A DNA stretch of 64,000 nucleotides from Oikopleura dioica (GCA_907165135.1 OU015569.1:7812501-7876500), one strand, 5' to 3'; shown: positions 52,001 through 63,488, numbered from the stretch's first letter. Made by a program: numbers and translations. The notes: a model not told the origin generated them from the letters alone.

Positions 52001-55000
52001 CGCTAGGCATTCGTCTTGTATTAATAAAAAGGCTCGTTTTCTTGTGAGTGCGATGCTGGATTCAGACCAGGACCCCTTGGTGTGTGCTTGGACATTGATG
52101 AGTGCCAAGAACAATTGGACAAATGCGATATTATGTCCACCTGTATTAATATCGAAGGACATTACGCATGTTCCTGCATTGATGGTTTCGAAGGCGACGG
52201 GTTCTCTTGTGAAGACGTTGATGAGTGCATAGGTGTAAACACATGTAGTCCAAATGCAGTTTGCCAAAATACAGTTGGCAGCTATACTTGTTCTTGCAAA
52301 GATGGATTCGTTGGTGACGGGCAAAACTGCGAAGACTTTAACGAGTGCTCGATGCGACCCTGTCATTTGATGGCCGATTGTAACAACTCAGTCGGAAGCT
52401 TCCAATGCGAGTGTATTGAGCCTTCGTGGAATGGGAACGGATTTAGCTGCACAAAAGACATCTGTTCTGGCTGCATTGAGCAGGCACGTTGCGAAGACAG
52501 CGGATTGTGTAGTTGTCCACCTGGCTTTAGCGGGTCTGGATATTCTTGTCCTAAGAATACTCTTGCAATTCCAGTGAAAGAAACGGTTGATAATTTGTTT
52601 CCATGTAAGATATCGATAAAATTTCGTTTTCCTTCAGAAAAGCACACGTGCGTACATGTTATACCGCGCTCAGAATGCAAATTAACCGTCCTCAGTCGCC
52701 CCATCTTCAGTCGATTTTGACGTGTGCACAGATGAATACTGGAGTCAAATAGCATCGGACGATGATAACTGCGTTTTTATTGACGCCAGTGTTCTTTCCG
52801 ACTCACCGTGCTTGGATGAAGTGTCGCGTAGAAAAATTCAGATTTTTGTCACTGTCGATGTTTCAGACGTTTCTATCGAAAATATTATGGAAGAAATAGT
52901 GGCTATAACGGAATCATCGCCAGTGAGACTATCCGGAATTCATCTGAAAAATCCGGAAAGGGGAAACAATTTAAAAGCCGATCGTAAATTTGCCAGTGTT
53001 GCTGTAGAATGAACAGTGCAGATAATATTTCATCAATATGTTTCATCCTCAATAGAATACCGAAATGGGCTTTGACGATCCTTCATTCGACGTCATTTTT
53101 GAATATATCCGTAGCCTTGGGCTCAAAATATCTATACTCGGATATGGACAACTGTGGTCTATTAATACAGTCCAAAAAATCGACACCATTGTGGTCTTCG
53201 AGGGCGGTTACGATGACTTTATGTTAGACTGTGGAGAATTTGGTGTGGGTCCGTTCTGCAAAGAAGGTCGACTGGGTGCAAATGCTATCAATGAAGTCAT
53301 TTACTCCGTTAAAAAGAGGTGATAGAAAGAAGTAAATATTCAATTTTACATCATTTTTTTATCGAAATGATAATACATCTATGTAATATAGACTTTTATT
53401 TATATCACCCAACAGGCGATTATGTCGATCGAGGAAAATTTTTAACGTTTTTCTTCGACATTCCCATGGAAGACATTGAAATTTTACTCGACGAGCATTT
53501 CGAAGGTGACCTCGGTGGAGGTATCTTCATCTCTGATCAAAAACTCGACTCTGTTACATACAGACCATCGTATTTCCAATATCTTCAGCATCTTGTTCTA
53601 AAAAAATCTCGTGAGAGGAACAAACTTTCAAACTGTGGCTGCCGAGATGTTGATGAATGCGCTACCGGAAAATCAACTTGCCCAAGTCACTCAGATTGCA
53701 CAAACATTGCTGGAGGATATCGATGCTCTTGCTCGGCCGGATTCGCGGAAATCCTAAATGAAGGCTCGATGACATGCATTGATATTGATGAGTGTTTTTT
53801 TGGAACCCATAAATGCTCCATCAATGCAGTCTGTCATAATACCGTTGGGGGTTTTGACTGTACATGCAACAGTGGCTTTATTGGCGATGGAGAAATCTGT
53901 GAAGACATAGATGAATGCAACGATTCCACAGAAAGCTTATGTGCCGCGAATTCCCACTGCGTCAATTTCGAAGGCACCTTTGCTTGTATTTGCGATTCCG
54001 GATTTTCAGGATCGGGTAGAAGTATCCAAGGATGCCAAGACGTTGACGAATGCGCTCTTCGTACAGCGTCATGTCCAGAGAACTCCAAGTGTATAAATGT
54101 GCTAGGCGGGTTCACTTGTAACTGTAATCCTGGCTACGAAAGAAGATCTGATCAGTGTGTCAATATCGACGAATGCGCAAATGACTCAGGTTAGGCTGCT
54201 ACACTGCTCAAATATATATGAGATTATATCAATCGAAAGGGAAAATATCTTTTACTTCAATACTAAGCTATATACAGAAAATAAACGTATCGTCGTTTCA
54301 TCCATATTTAGACCGGTGTCACCCAATGGCCAAATGTACGGATACAGACGGAAGTTACTTTTGTGAATGTCTAGGAGATCTTCAAGGCGACGGCTTCAAC
54401 TGTGCTCAGGCTCGGATTCGACTACCGCTTTGAGTCAAACCTTTGACATTTAGATTTATGAAGCGTCTACTAGAGTAGCATGGCAAGCGTTTCCAGTCTA
54501 ATTCCACAAAAGGACATATGTAGCTCGTGCACTTCGATTGCGGATTGCGACGGAGATTCTTGCCTGTGCCCAGCTGGATACAAGGGCACTGGGGTTGAAT
54601 GTCCGACGACTGACGGTCTCATGGTCCCGATGACTCCATCTTTGATTCCGTCTTTCGACGACAAGACGCGTGAATGCACAGATGATTACTGGTTAACGAT
54701 CGCTGAAATACCTGGATCTTCCGTTATAATCGACAACCCATCTGGGAAGTGGAAACCGTGTATGCACGATATACTCACTAAGGGCGTTGATGTTTACATT
54801 CGTCTTTCAACAACAGCAGAAGACGCGGTTAACAAGCTGAACTTTATCAGCTCAAATTTCAGAAACAGATTTTCGGGAGTTTACTTGGAGCCTTGCTCGG
54901 AGACTAAAATAACTATGGTACGTACAATGATGGTGACCATGTTTTCTAAAGAATTATTTTACTTGATATTTGTTTTTGAAATTGTGGAAAATACTTATTT

Positions 55001-58000
55001 ATAGACACTCGCAAAATCTCTTGGTCTTAAAGTTGCTGTCGATTTATCAGACTGTTTTGTTTTCGACGATTTCATGAAGTCCGCTGATATGATAACCCTC
55101 TATCGCGGAAATATGGAGAACTTCGATGGTAGCTGCGGCCATTATGGAAAGGGTCCATTCTGCTCTCATGATCGAAGCGACGATATCGACCGTTTGTACC
55201 AATGGAGCGTGTCGTTAGCAGACAAGTCTAAAGTTCCGAAGTTCGTTTCAATGATCTTCGAAGTTCCAGCATCAGGGTTTACGACTGCGGTTGGTAGTCA
55301 TTACAGGATCATGGGAATCGTTCATGAGCGTTGCGGAAAAATATAAAACGGTAGCTTTCGAAAAAAGAACCGATTTACGTCAATAGAGAATTGCTCTCTT
55401 CCGTCTGACATGTTTCCATTTTTTTCATGTTTTTTTCGTTTAAAATATGTTAATCATATCTATTCCACGCAATCCTTCACTCTATGATTATTCCTTAACA
55501 GCCAGCATTTTCGCGGAGGGATGTTTATAACTGACTCAACCCAGACTGGTCAATTAAGACCCAGTTACTTTAGAGCAATAAGTAACCTGGTTCTTGACCA
55601 TAAAGAGCTACAGACGCCTTGCGATTGCATTGAAATTGACGAATGCGCGGAAGAGCTGGCCGAATGCCCCCCGAAATCGGAGTGCAAGAATTTGGTGGGC
55701 ACGTACGATTGTATTTGCGACGCTGGATTTGAGAAAGTTTCCTCTGGAGAGTGTGTCGATATCAATGAATGTCGACGAGAATCCGGTATTTTTTATATTT
55801 TAAACTAATCAATACCTTGTGCTCTCTAGGTCTCTGCCACTCGGAAGCTGTTTGCATCAACACTATCGGCAGTTTTGATTGCGCTTGTAAAGAAGGTCTT
55901 TTTGGATCTGGCAAAAATGAGAGAAATGGTAAATTAACTTCACGTAGAAATAATTCAAAGTCAAATTCTATAGGATGTGTTGATGCGGATGAGTGCAGGA
56001 TGGACAGTAACAAATGTGCATTTAACGCTATCTGTAAAAATACTCACGGTTCTTACGAATGTACTTGTAACGAAGGCTACACTGGAAATGGACATATTTG
56101 TGAAGACGTCAATGAGTGTGTAGAACTCACGCATGAATGTCCAGAAAATAGCAAATGTTTCAATAACGATGGATCATACTTCTGTGAATGCCTAAGGATA
56201 GTGTCTTATATAGAGAAAATTAATTAGAGAAGATTTTGTTTGAATTTTTTTTTTATCGATAAGAATTGATAAAGCTAATTTAAACGCAATCAAAAGTGGC
56301 TACGAATCGTCGGGACAAACTTGCGTTGATGTTGATGAATGCTTGCTTGGCAGTCACGAATGTCATTTGATGGCGGAATGCGAGAATACAGCCGGAAGTT
56401 ATTCTTGCATGTGTATTGATGATTGGGACGGTGACGGAATCACTTGCTCCCAGCACATCTGCGATCTTTGTTCAAGTGAAGCGCATTGCGAAGAAAATTC
56501 ATGCTTTTGCAACAAGGGGCTTCAAGGAAACGGTTTCTAAAATCCTACACATGATCCACTTTTATCGAGAAAGCGGATTTTTAGGCAACTTTATTTAAAC
56601 CAAAAAAGGATCTGGAATTGCTTGCGGTCCAGCCAAATTCCCGTTCATCGTTCATCAAGATCAGTCTTGCAATGATTTGTTGAAGAACCTCTCTCTCGAA
56701 AAGACCATGTTCATCTTCACCGTTCCAAATAATCCATGCTCCGAGGAGATTCGAGGCAAGGGTGGCGAGACATGGATTTTTTCCGACAATATTCAACCTG
56801 AGAAATATACTGGAATATTGGTTTCAGAGCATTTACTCTCCAGCCATTACGTCAACTCTCTTCGCAAAGAAGGTCTTCTTGTAGGTCAAGGTTCAAGAAA
56901 TCTTTTCTTCTTCGAAAGGTGCTTATGATAGTATTTATCTTTCTTGACTCTATAAAAGGCGTTGATCTTACAGATTCTTTTAATAACGTAATCGCGAGCA
57001 CTGAAATTCTAGACGAGCTCGATTTCATTCTCTACTCGGCTGGACCCATGAATAGTTATTTGGAGAAATGTTCAGACTCAAGCTTCGACCTGTGCTTTAA
57101 AAAGGCGTCACATAATCAAGGCGCTGAATTAAAAAATGTCACCAAGAACAGATCAATCGGGCACATCCTTTATAATGTTGCCTGGGACGACTTTCCACGC
57201 GTGCTAGACACGTTTGAGGCTTTTGGAGGAAATATCTTCTTGACTGACAAAAACCCAGACGAAGCGGGTTTTCCGATATACTTAGATGACGAAAAACTCA
57301 TACTTGCAAGAAAGAGCTCTGGAAACTGCGGATGTTCGGATATTGATGAGTGTGCCGCTAAGATCCACGATTGTCCTGAGCACTCCACGTGTGTGAATAA
57401 TTACGCGGGCTTTTCATGCGAGTGTGATAAGGAAAGAGTTTATTTTCAATTATTTAAGATCTTTTCTATGTGGTGCCATATTTACATAGTTGGTCCTCAA
57501 AACAAAAAATCAATTTAAAACTTGGCAAGGGATTTATAAAAGAATCTGGCGAGTGCCACGACATTGACGAATGTCAAATTGATTCTTGTCCTGTTCACTC
57601 CGAGTGCGTCAATACAAATGGCTCTTTTGACTGCAATTGTGTCGACGGATTTATCATGGATGAAGGCGAGTTTATTTGTCAGGATGTGGACGAGTGCTCC
57701 TTCCGCGTGAACGTTTGCCTCGCTGACGAGAAATGCAATAATGAAATTGGCAGTTTTTCCTGCGAAATGGATCGTAACACAAATTATGACGAATGTCAAT
57801 TAGGAGAGGTTCATAGTTTGCTGCCATAAAACGAATAAGAACTCATAGTATTAGCGAGAGAAATTTTAGTGGCTGAACCTTATAAAGGCACCCATTTGTG
57901 CCCAGTTAACTCGGTATGCACCAATTCATATTACAGAATTACTCCTCGTGGTTACACTTGTTCGTGTGCCCCCGGTTTCGAATGCAAAAACTGCTTTACT

Positions 58001-59716
58001 GGGATGAATGTTGATGATTACGCATGTGACGATATTGACGAATGTACTGAAATGCTTCATGACTGTCACGAGTCAGAGATTTGCTCTAATCTACCGGGAA
58101 CTTACCAGTGCCTCTGTGAGACTGGTTTTGAGCTTTCAGCAAGCGGAGAGTGCGTACCAGTGAGGAATAAAATAAGAAAATCACTAATCACCATCAACTT
58201 TGCCTAAGATATTCAATTCAATATTGACAATTAATTAATTAAATTTTGATAATTTTAATCCTGCTAATAGTTGACCCGTGCGCGCATGGTAACCACAACT
58301 GTCCATCGTTGGCTGATTGTACCGCTATTTCTTCTGGAGATCCCAGTGAACCGACCTTCCAGTGCTCCTGTCAGCCAGGATACGAGTTTGAGCCTTTAAA
58401 CTCTAACAATTCTGTCATTATTTGTTCTGACGTTGACGAGTGCGAGAAGCATCAACACAATTGCTCTGGAAATGAAATCTGCCATAACCTCGAGCCAGGA
58501 TTCGAGTGTCACCAAGCAGATTGCGCGCAACTTGACTGCTCGCATTCGTGTCTGAATAACACATGCGTTTGTCCTGAAGGAATGAAGCTCGACGACACTG
58601 AAATAAACTGTCAGATTAAAGACAGCGAAGTTGATATCATGTGCGATGGTGATTCTATGAAGGTAGACCAGTTTAAACATCAAGAAATCGGTTAATCATT
58701 TTATTCAGGTCCTCGTTCGGAAGGCATTTTATTCGCAGATGTCAGTACTCCAGTTGGCCGATCCTACTTGCAACATGGAAAATGGAAACGTAGTTGATGT
58801 CAACGAAGAATATTTTATGGTAACGGCGCCACTGGACGGATGTGGAACTCGAGTAGAAGTCGATGATAAGCACATTTTGTTTATTAACACGCTTTACGAC
58901 AATAAAGGAAGAGCTCAGGATCCGAAATCGGGAGCTTGGATTCGAACACATTCTGTTGTAACGTTAGAGTTTGCATGTGCATATCAAACTGTTGTCGATG
59001 TTGACAGTGAAGTCACTGTTGAGCCAGCTTACGTCAAAGGTTATATTAAAAGTATTTACGACAAAACATAATCCTAATTTTCAAGGATCTAGTCGAGGCA
59101 CTGGCAATTTCGATTTCAAGCTGCAAACTTACTCCGACTCAACATACAGTACTGTTGCAAATGATGGCTTTAAAACTGGAGAACTTATGTTTTTCGATAT
59201 AAGACTTGACCGAGCTGTTGAAGGAGTTCAGTTTACAGGTAATTATTCATCATGAATGGCATTGTCAATCGCAGATCGGTAAATAATTCATACGTAAATT
59301 CACGTCAGCCTGTTCCGAAATTATTTACCCAGTGCGATTTTCTGATTTTAATTTAGTGACGGACTGTACGGTTTGGGACAAAGCAAAAGAAAAACACTAT
59401 AATGTGATAGAAGATCAATGCCTCGACAGCTATATCAAGGCAGCTTCGCTAGATCCTGTTGTTGTGCCATTCCGAGCAAGATTTTCATACATAGGTAGGA
59501 CTAGTGTGAAGAAAGCCAGCGCATCAGAATTTAGTGTTTGAGTTTTTGGGAGCAAAAGACGCCTCCGAAGTGACACTTTCGTGTAAGATAGCGATTTGCC
59601 ATCCTGGCGATGTCTTCTATTCTCAATGCGCAGCAGGATGCGACCTCCCAAACCAGCCTAGTCCCGAGAGCCGAAAACGAAAGCGGCGTAGTTCAGCCCT
59701 TGACATCATTTTTTAA
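43089..59716 (+). CDS. Giant secreted protein: nine spherulin-4-like domains alternating with EGF repeats, C-terminal ZP domain
   Basis: ATG 43089 opens a signal peptide ([21 protein letters not shown]), joined by a 56 nt intron to a short EGF ([10 protein letters not shown]...). Nine units follow. Each has a domain of about 230-270 residues that starts VVPI/IIPI...P, contains a W..CI.LL segment, a V.GIYL segment, a C...GPFC motif, and usually ends GSVYASD...PSYW. A CGC-x-D-x-DEC junction leads into one to six calcium-binding EGFs, and in most units a short EGF (C..C..GSTC...C.C..GFSGNG..C). About 40 EGFs are present in all. The last ones lead into a ZP domain ([31 protein letters not shown] to about 59650) and RKRKRRS before the end. 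The product is about 4,500 residues. Single-base A losses break the frame at 43411-43415 and 52026-52030, and some exon ends lack GT. Uromodulin- and fibrillin-like polymerisation outside the cell is inferred. Confidence 0.8.
43432..57325 (+). repeat. Nine copies of a spherulin-4-like (predicted TIM-barrel) domain
   Basis: Approximate extents: 43432-44260, 44521-45400, 45837-46570, 47312-48106, 48835-49795, 51045-51820, 52562-53630, 54619-55615 and 56640-57325. Shared features are an opening VPI...P strand, aromatic or acidic C-x-D-x-(F/Y/W)W near residue 15, W.PCI.LL, V(D/N)G(I/F)Y(L/F), an aliphatic strand VVVF ending in E/G, and a C-x(5-9)-G-PFC pair. A late strand reads AIVFNVP or SIIYDVK, then SVYASD and PSYW. 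This order matches the spherulation-specific family 4 pattern (opening YVYP, GIFFDE, IVVFE, late VYVTDD and YW). Copy 9 is the most diverged and lacks GPFC. The family assignment is by pattern only. Confidence 0.6.
58620..59716 (+). other. ZP domain with furin-type cleavage site
   Basis: ZP-N begins [12 protein letters not shown] and continues through [36 protein letters not shown] and [13 protein letters not shown] follows with Cys-containing exons ([53 protein letters not shown]). The tail reads [16 protein letters not shown] and stops at 59716. The basic run is a consensus furin site. Only eight residues follow the run, so there is no membrane anchor, unlike most ZP proteins. Confidence 0.85.
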
Positions 59717-59860
59717 CTGCTTCTTCCAATAAAACGAGCAAGATATCATCATCACAAAATAATCGACTTGAAGAATCTTTGTATTGTATTGACGAATAAA
59801 TCGCAGATAGATTTTAGTTTATGGCAGTTATTTTTATACAGTTTGAGGAAATTCCACTTT

Positions 59861-60076
59861 CTAGTGACGAATTCTTCGAAGAACATAAGTTCCGTAGTAA
59901 AGCACAAGGCATAAGAAGCAGATAAAGACAAGGAGGAGAATCCGGAAGATGTTAAAAAGCTCGTCGGATTGCTTTCGCAAGTACTGAATTCTCTGAGCTT
60001 GTTTACGCTCTTCGACGCACAAGTTTGTTGGCATCATTCGGCGAGATTGTTTACGGCAAGAGGACGACTTCGACAT
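59861..60076 (-). CDS. Small single-pass membrane protein, 71 residues
   Basis: The start MSKSSSCRKQSRRMM lies three bases after a TTCCACAG acceptor, which favours it over the ATG 15 bases upstream. A basic, Gln-rich helix (ERKQAQRIQYLRKQSDELF) precedes one hydrophobic segment (IFRILLLVFICFLCLVLYYG), and the protein ends VLRRIRH. The stop is at 59861, converging on the giant EGF gene. No family is recognised. It could be a tail-anchored or type II micro-membrane protein. Confidence 0.6.
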   Translation of the reverse strand: MSKSSSCRKQSRRMMPTNLCVEERKQAQRIQYLRKQSDELFNIFRILLLVFICFLCLVLYYGTYVLRRIRH

Positions 60077-60567
60077 GTTCTGTGGAATCAAGAAAACTCA
60101 GCAGGCTAAAGGAACTGGAGAAGTACAAATTATGAATGGAAAAAATAATTCCTGCTTGCTTTATACGTTGAGAAACGAAGCACGAGTAAGACCAACAGCG
60201 CCACCCGGCGATTAATACGGTGACTAGTAACTTCCCTTCCGAAGAATACCTTCTCATCGGAAACTCAAAATTTTCACAGACAGGACCATTAAGAAATCTC
60301 TAATCAGACAATTCTGGTCTGCGGGATTTAAAAGATCAAGATACTTGATTCAAGAATAAAGGCTGAAAATTCGAGGAACATGTAATCAGCTTAATCATAA
60401 ACCCGGCCGCTCTGCTACCTTTGTTGACAAAATGGAAAATCTCATGAAACTGCTGATAATATTCTTAAATGAACGACAAACGATTTGAATCAAAAAGCTT
60501 TAAACTGAATAGCATTCTCAAGAGAAGGATTCTGAGTCTTAAGATATTCTTTGATTTAGTTATTTTA
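60077..60567. other. Intergenic between LCLAT1 and the 71-residue protein
   Basis: Presumed LCLAT1 3' UTR and the outron of the small membrane protein. No conserved frame or repeat is seen. Confidence 0.5.
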
Positions 60568-62185
60568 TTATTGAATCTTTTTCCATCGCAGAAATCGTTG
60601 AGCTTTTAGGATTCTAGTAAGGCAGTAGGATAACGAGAAAAATTTCTGTTGAACAAAAATCGTGGTAACGATGGCGATAGTCAGAAAAGGCAAAAAAGCC
60701 CAGAAGTTGGTAAGGTGAACAAAAGTCCGCCAGCACCAAAATAAAACGCCAAAACATTTTGCGGCGTTTTCGAAAACTGAGGTCGAATATGGCTGAAGAA
60801 TTTGCTGATTGTCGTAGTACGTTTTGTCGGCAAAATGTTCATCTAGCATTTTGTCTTTCTCGCGCCAAATTTTCTCCAAAAATCGCTCTGGATCTTTTTT
60901 GGCAGATGCTATTTCATATCTATTTAAAATAGTGATTACACTTTCTTTCAATGGTAAAAAAGTACCTTTTTAGGACGACATTTGTGACAGGTGGCATACA
61001 ACCGGTGAAGAGTGCTGGCTCGTGTTGGGGTATATGTTGTTCGTAGGAAGTCGTTATATCGTAAATGGCATCAAAGAAGTTATCCTCGTTTTCCATCAAA
61101 AATTTGAAGCCTGTTGTACGAGGCAAAAGTAGATGAGAAAGCGGTTCGACGCCGGCTTTTTTTGCGAATGAGTTCGATTTCCGGATCATGTCGGGCCAAT
61201 AGACCGTCCCTTCGGGGAAGAAGTAGAACGACACTGAAAATAAGTTTGAATCAGTCTATAAAATATGCATCAATTAATGTCTAAGGATTGAGCAATAATG
61301 CTGAATTATGAACTCGGCCTGGGCTTAGAAGGTATGCAATCGGCTTACCGTTGTCCATTGTCTTAGAGTAAAGCTCCAAGCAATCCAGAATATGCTCCCT
61401 GTCGTCTTCGAACCGCCTCTTCAGAAATACGTGGCAGGCGAGGGAAAGAAACCACCCGACTCCAGGTACAAATCTAATCATAACTCTACTCCAGCTCAGA
61501 AACTTCACCCACCTTAATGGAGCCTTGAGGGAGAAGCGAAGACCGCCAACTTTTCCGTGATTGTACAGAAAATTCAGAATAATAAGCCAGTCCATTCTTG
61601 TGCGGTGGTTGGCGAGAATAAGAATCTTTTTATCTTTTGGTCGAAAAGTTTCTTAAAAAGAGGTCCTGACTTTGCATTAAACTAGTTTATCACCTCCGTA
61701 ATGTTTGTAAGAACAATTGTGTAAACACCGAAGGCCAAGGACTACAATTTGATTCCAGGTGACTTGGACGAAGTTGAAAAAGAAAAATAGAAGCTTGGGC
61801 GAAAGCAAAAGCAGGACAGCACACACATAGAAGGCGTAAGTGAAACTAAATAAGGAGAAACTCGAAAGACGTATGACGAGTGAAATAGTCTAAAATATTG
61901 ATCGGGCAGAATGAGTCCGCCACTAAGAAGAACTTTCGGTTATCAAGTAGAACCTACTGTCCACATAATTAATAAAAGCAATAACTGGTAGAAAAGGAAA
62001 TAATGCGGAAAGTGTACGGGGAAGAAGAAAACAACATACCCACTAATTCCAGTTAGTACTAGGACGGCGCTGAAGGTAGTTCCTTTTGCAAAATTAAGAA
62101 TCTTCTGCGACCATGTCTGCTCGCCTGGGGCCATCACCAGTTTCGCATACTCCTTGTGCTCCATCTCTGCATACTTATCCGCCAT
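60568..62185 (-). CDS. LCLAT1: Lysocardiolipin acyltransferase 1 family (AGPAT/LPLAT)
   Basis: This is an ER membrane acyltransferase acting on lysophospholipids, including lysocardiolipin and lysophosphatidylinositol. The start at 62185 (MADKYAEMEHKEY) is chosen because the upstream extension begins at a GTG inside a GTGAGT splice donor. A membrane segment (ISGYVVFFFPVHFPHYFLFYQ) is followed by the catalytic motif I in ILANHRTRMDW (H-x4-D), then KFLSW..., VPGVGWFLSLACHVFLKRRFEDDR, the FPEGT motif III, and LLLPRTTGF, all in the order and spacing of human LCLAT1. The C-terminus has two membrane segments (LTNFWAFLPFLTIAIVTTIF) and ends RWKKIQ at 60568. Introns are about 40-60 nt. Confidence 0.9.
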
Positions 62186-62759
62186 TTTTATGTCGATTTT
62201 ATATCGCTCGTTATCCTTTTCTCTACCCGGCGACTGAACCAGGGAGTTAATTGCCGTTTCGTTTGAGAAAATCAAATGAGCGATAAACGCCGTGATGCTC
62301 AGCCACTGCCCTGTCGCACTCACCCTCTATTTTCGTCGTTCTTTTTTTCTGTGCAACGCGGCGCACACAGACGGTAAAAAGTCTTTTGTTTTCGTTCTAT
62401 TTCGCCTTGCCTCGCCACGAATATCCGATTTTCATTGGTGCTTATTCTCTTCTTAAATCACAAATCTGATGATCATTTACGATTTTTTAAGTGAATTTGA
62501 CGCCCGCGGCTATTCAAAAGCAACAAAGTAGAACGATAAATTAACAGTTAAGTTCATCAAATCGACATTATGTTAGAGTCTGAGTTTATTTCAAAAACAT
62601 TTTTCTCTTTTCGCGGCGATTCTTTAATTATGACAAAAAAGAGAGGGTGCAATTTCAACACAGAAAAACTAAACGTGGCCACTCTCGCACATGGTCAGAC
62701 GTGCCCAAGGTCTTCGTTTTTTTTCCAAAAGACAAGACAAACAAAGAGGACGCGAGTCT
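62186..62759. other. LCLAT1 5' flank and intergenic
   Basis: This stretch holds a probable 5' UTR intron of LCLAT1 (GTGAGT donor near 62323). A short plus-strand frame at 62570-62821 runs into the foldback element and is not supported. The stretch ends with the left target-site copy at 62751-62759. Confidence 0.5.
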
Positions 62760-63310
62760 GGGTGCGCGTCAATAGCTACGGTTTGGGGGGTTTGCGTCAC
62801 TGGTTACGGTTGCGTCAATAGCTACGGTGCGTCAATAGTTACGGTTAAAAATGAGTCATAGGGACCATAGCAATTGACACACAGTTTAGGGTGGGCATCA
62901 ACCTTGGTCGGGTTTGCCGGTAAATTAGAAAATTACAAGAATCTAAAGCTATCTAGGTCGGTCGGAAAGAGAATGTGGTGGTTTTTGGCTTACAAAAATG
63001 ATTCCAATACAAAAAATACCTTTTTTAGCCTTGATCCAATAAAAATTGTCCGACTATGTTACTTATTCCTTTTTTTGCAAGCGAAAAGCGACCACACTCT
63101 CGTTCGGACAGACCTAGATAGCTTCAGATTCTTGTTATTTTCTAAATTGCCGGCAAACCCGACCAAGGTTGATGCCAACCCTAAAGTGTGTGTCAATTGC
63201 TATGGTCCCTATGACTCATTTTTAACCGTAACTATTGACGCACCGTAGCTATTGACGCAACCGTAACCAGTGACGCAAACCCCCCAAACCGTAACTAATG
63301 ACGCGCACCC
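62760..63310. mobile_element. 551 bp foldback element with 9 bp target-site duplication (MULE-like)
   Basis: The element begins GGGTGCGCGTCAATAG and ends CTAATGACGCGCACCC. It is flanked by exact copies of CGCGAGTCT (62751-62759 and 63311-63319). The two arms, each about 225-235 bp, are near reverse complements around an AT-rich centre (about 62990-63085). Each arm starts with four copies of a word close to GCGTCAATAGYTACGGTT. No transposase is coded. A 9 bp duplication is typical of Mutator-like elements. The iterated subterminal words could be transposase binding sites (inference). Confidence 0.88.
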
Positions 63311-63488
63311 CGCGAGTCTGCTGAGCAATTTTAAAGTTGCGTCGTATATTGTTCTGGCTGACTTCTACAATTGATCATAAGATAGAGTATCAAAAATTTT
63401 CATTTATTCATTTAACTTCATCCTGATTCAGGATATTTCGCGTGAAAAGGCAGACAATTTGCGTTTTCATTTTGCGTCGCATGTTTTT

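Noticed and set aside
62185-62323. N-terminal extension of LCLAT1
   Set aside because: It begins at a GTG inside a GTGAGT splice donor and shows no family similarity; ATG 62185 is preferred.
62570-63248. Two plus-strand ORFs within and next to the foldback element
   Set aside because: They are readings through inverted-repeat DNA with no transposase motifs.
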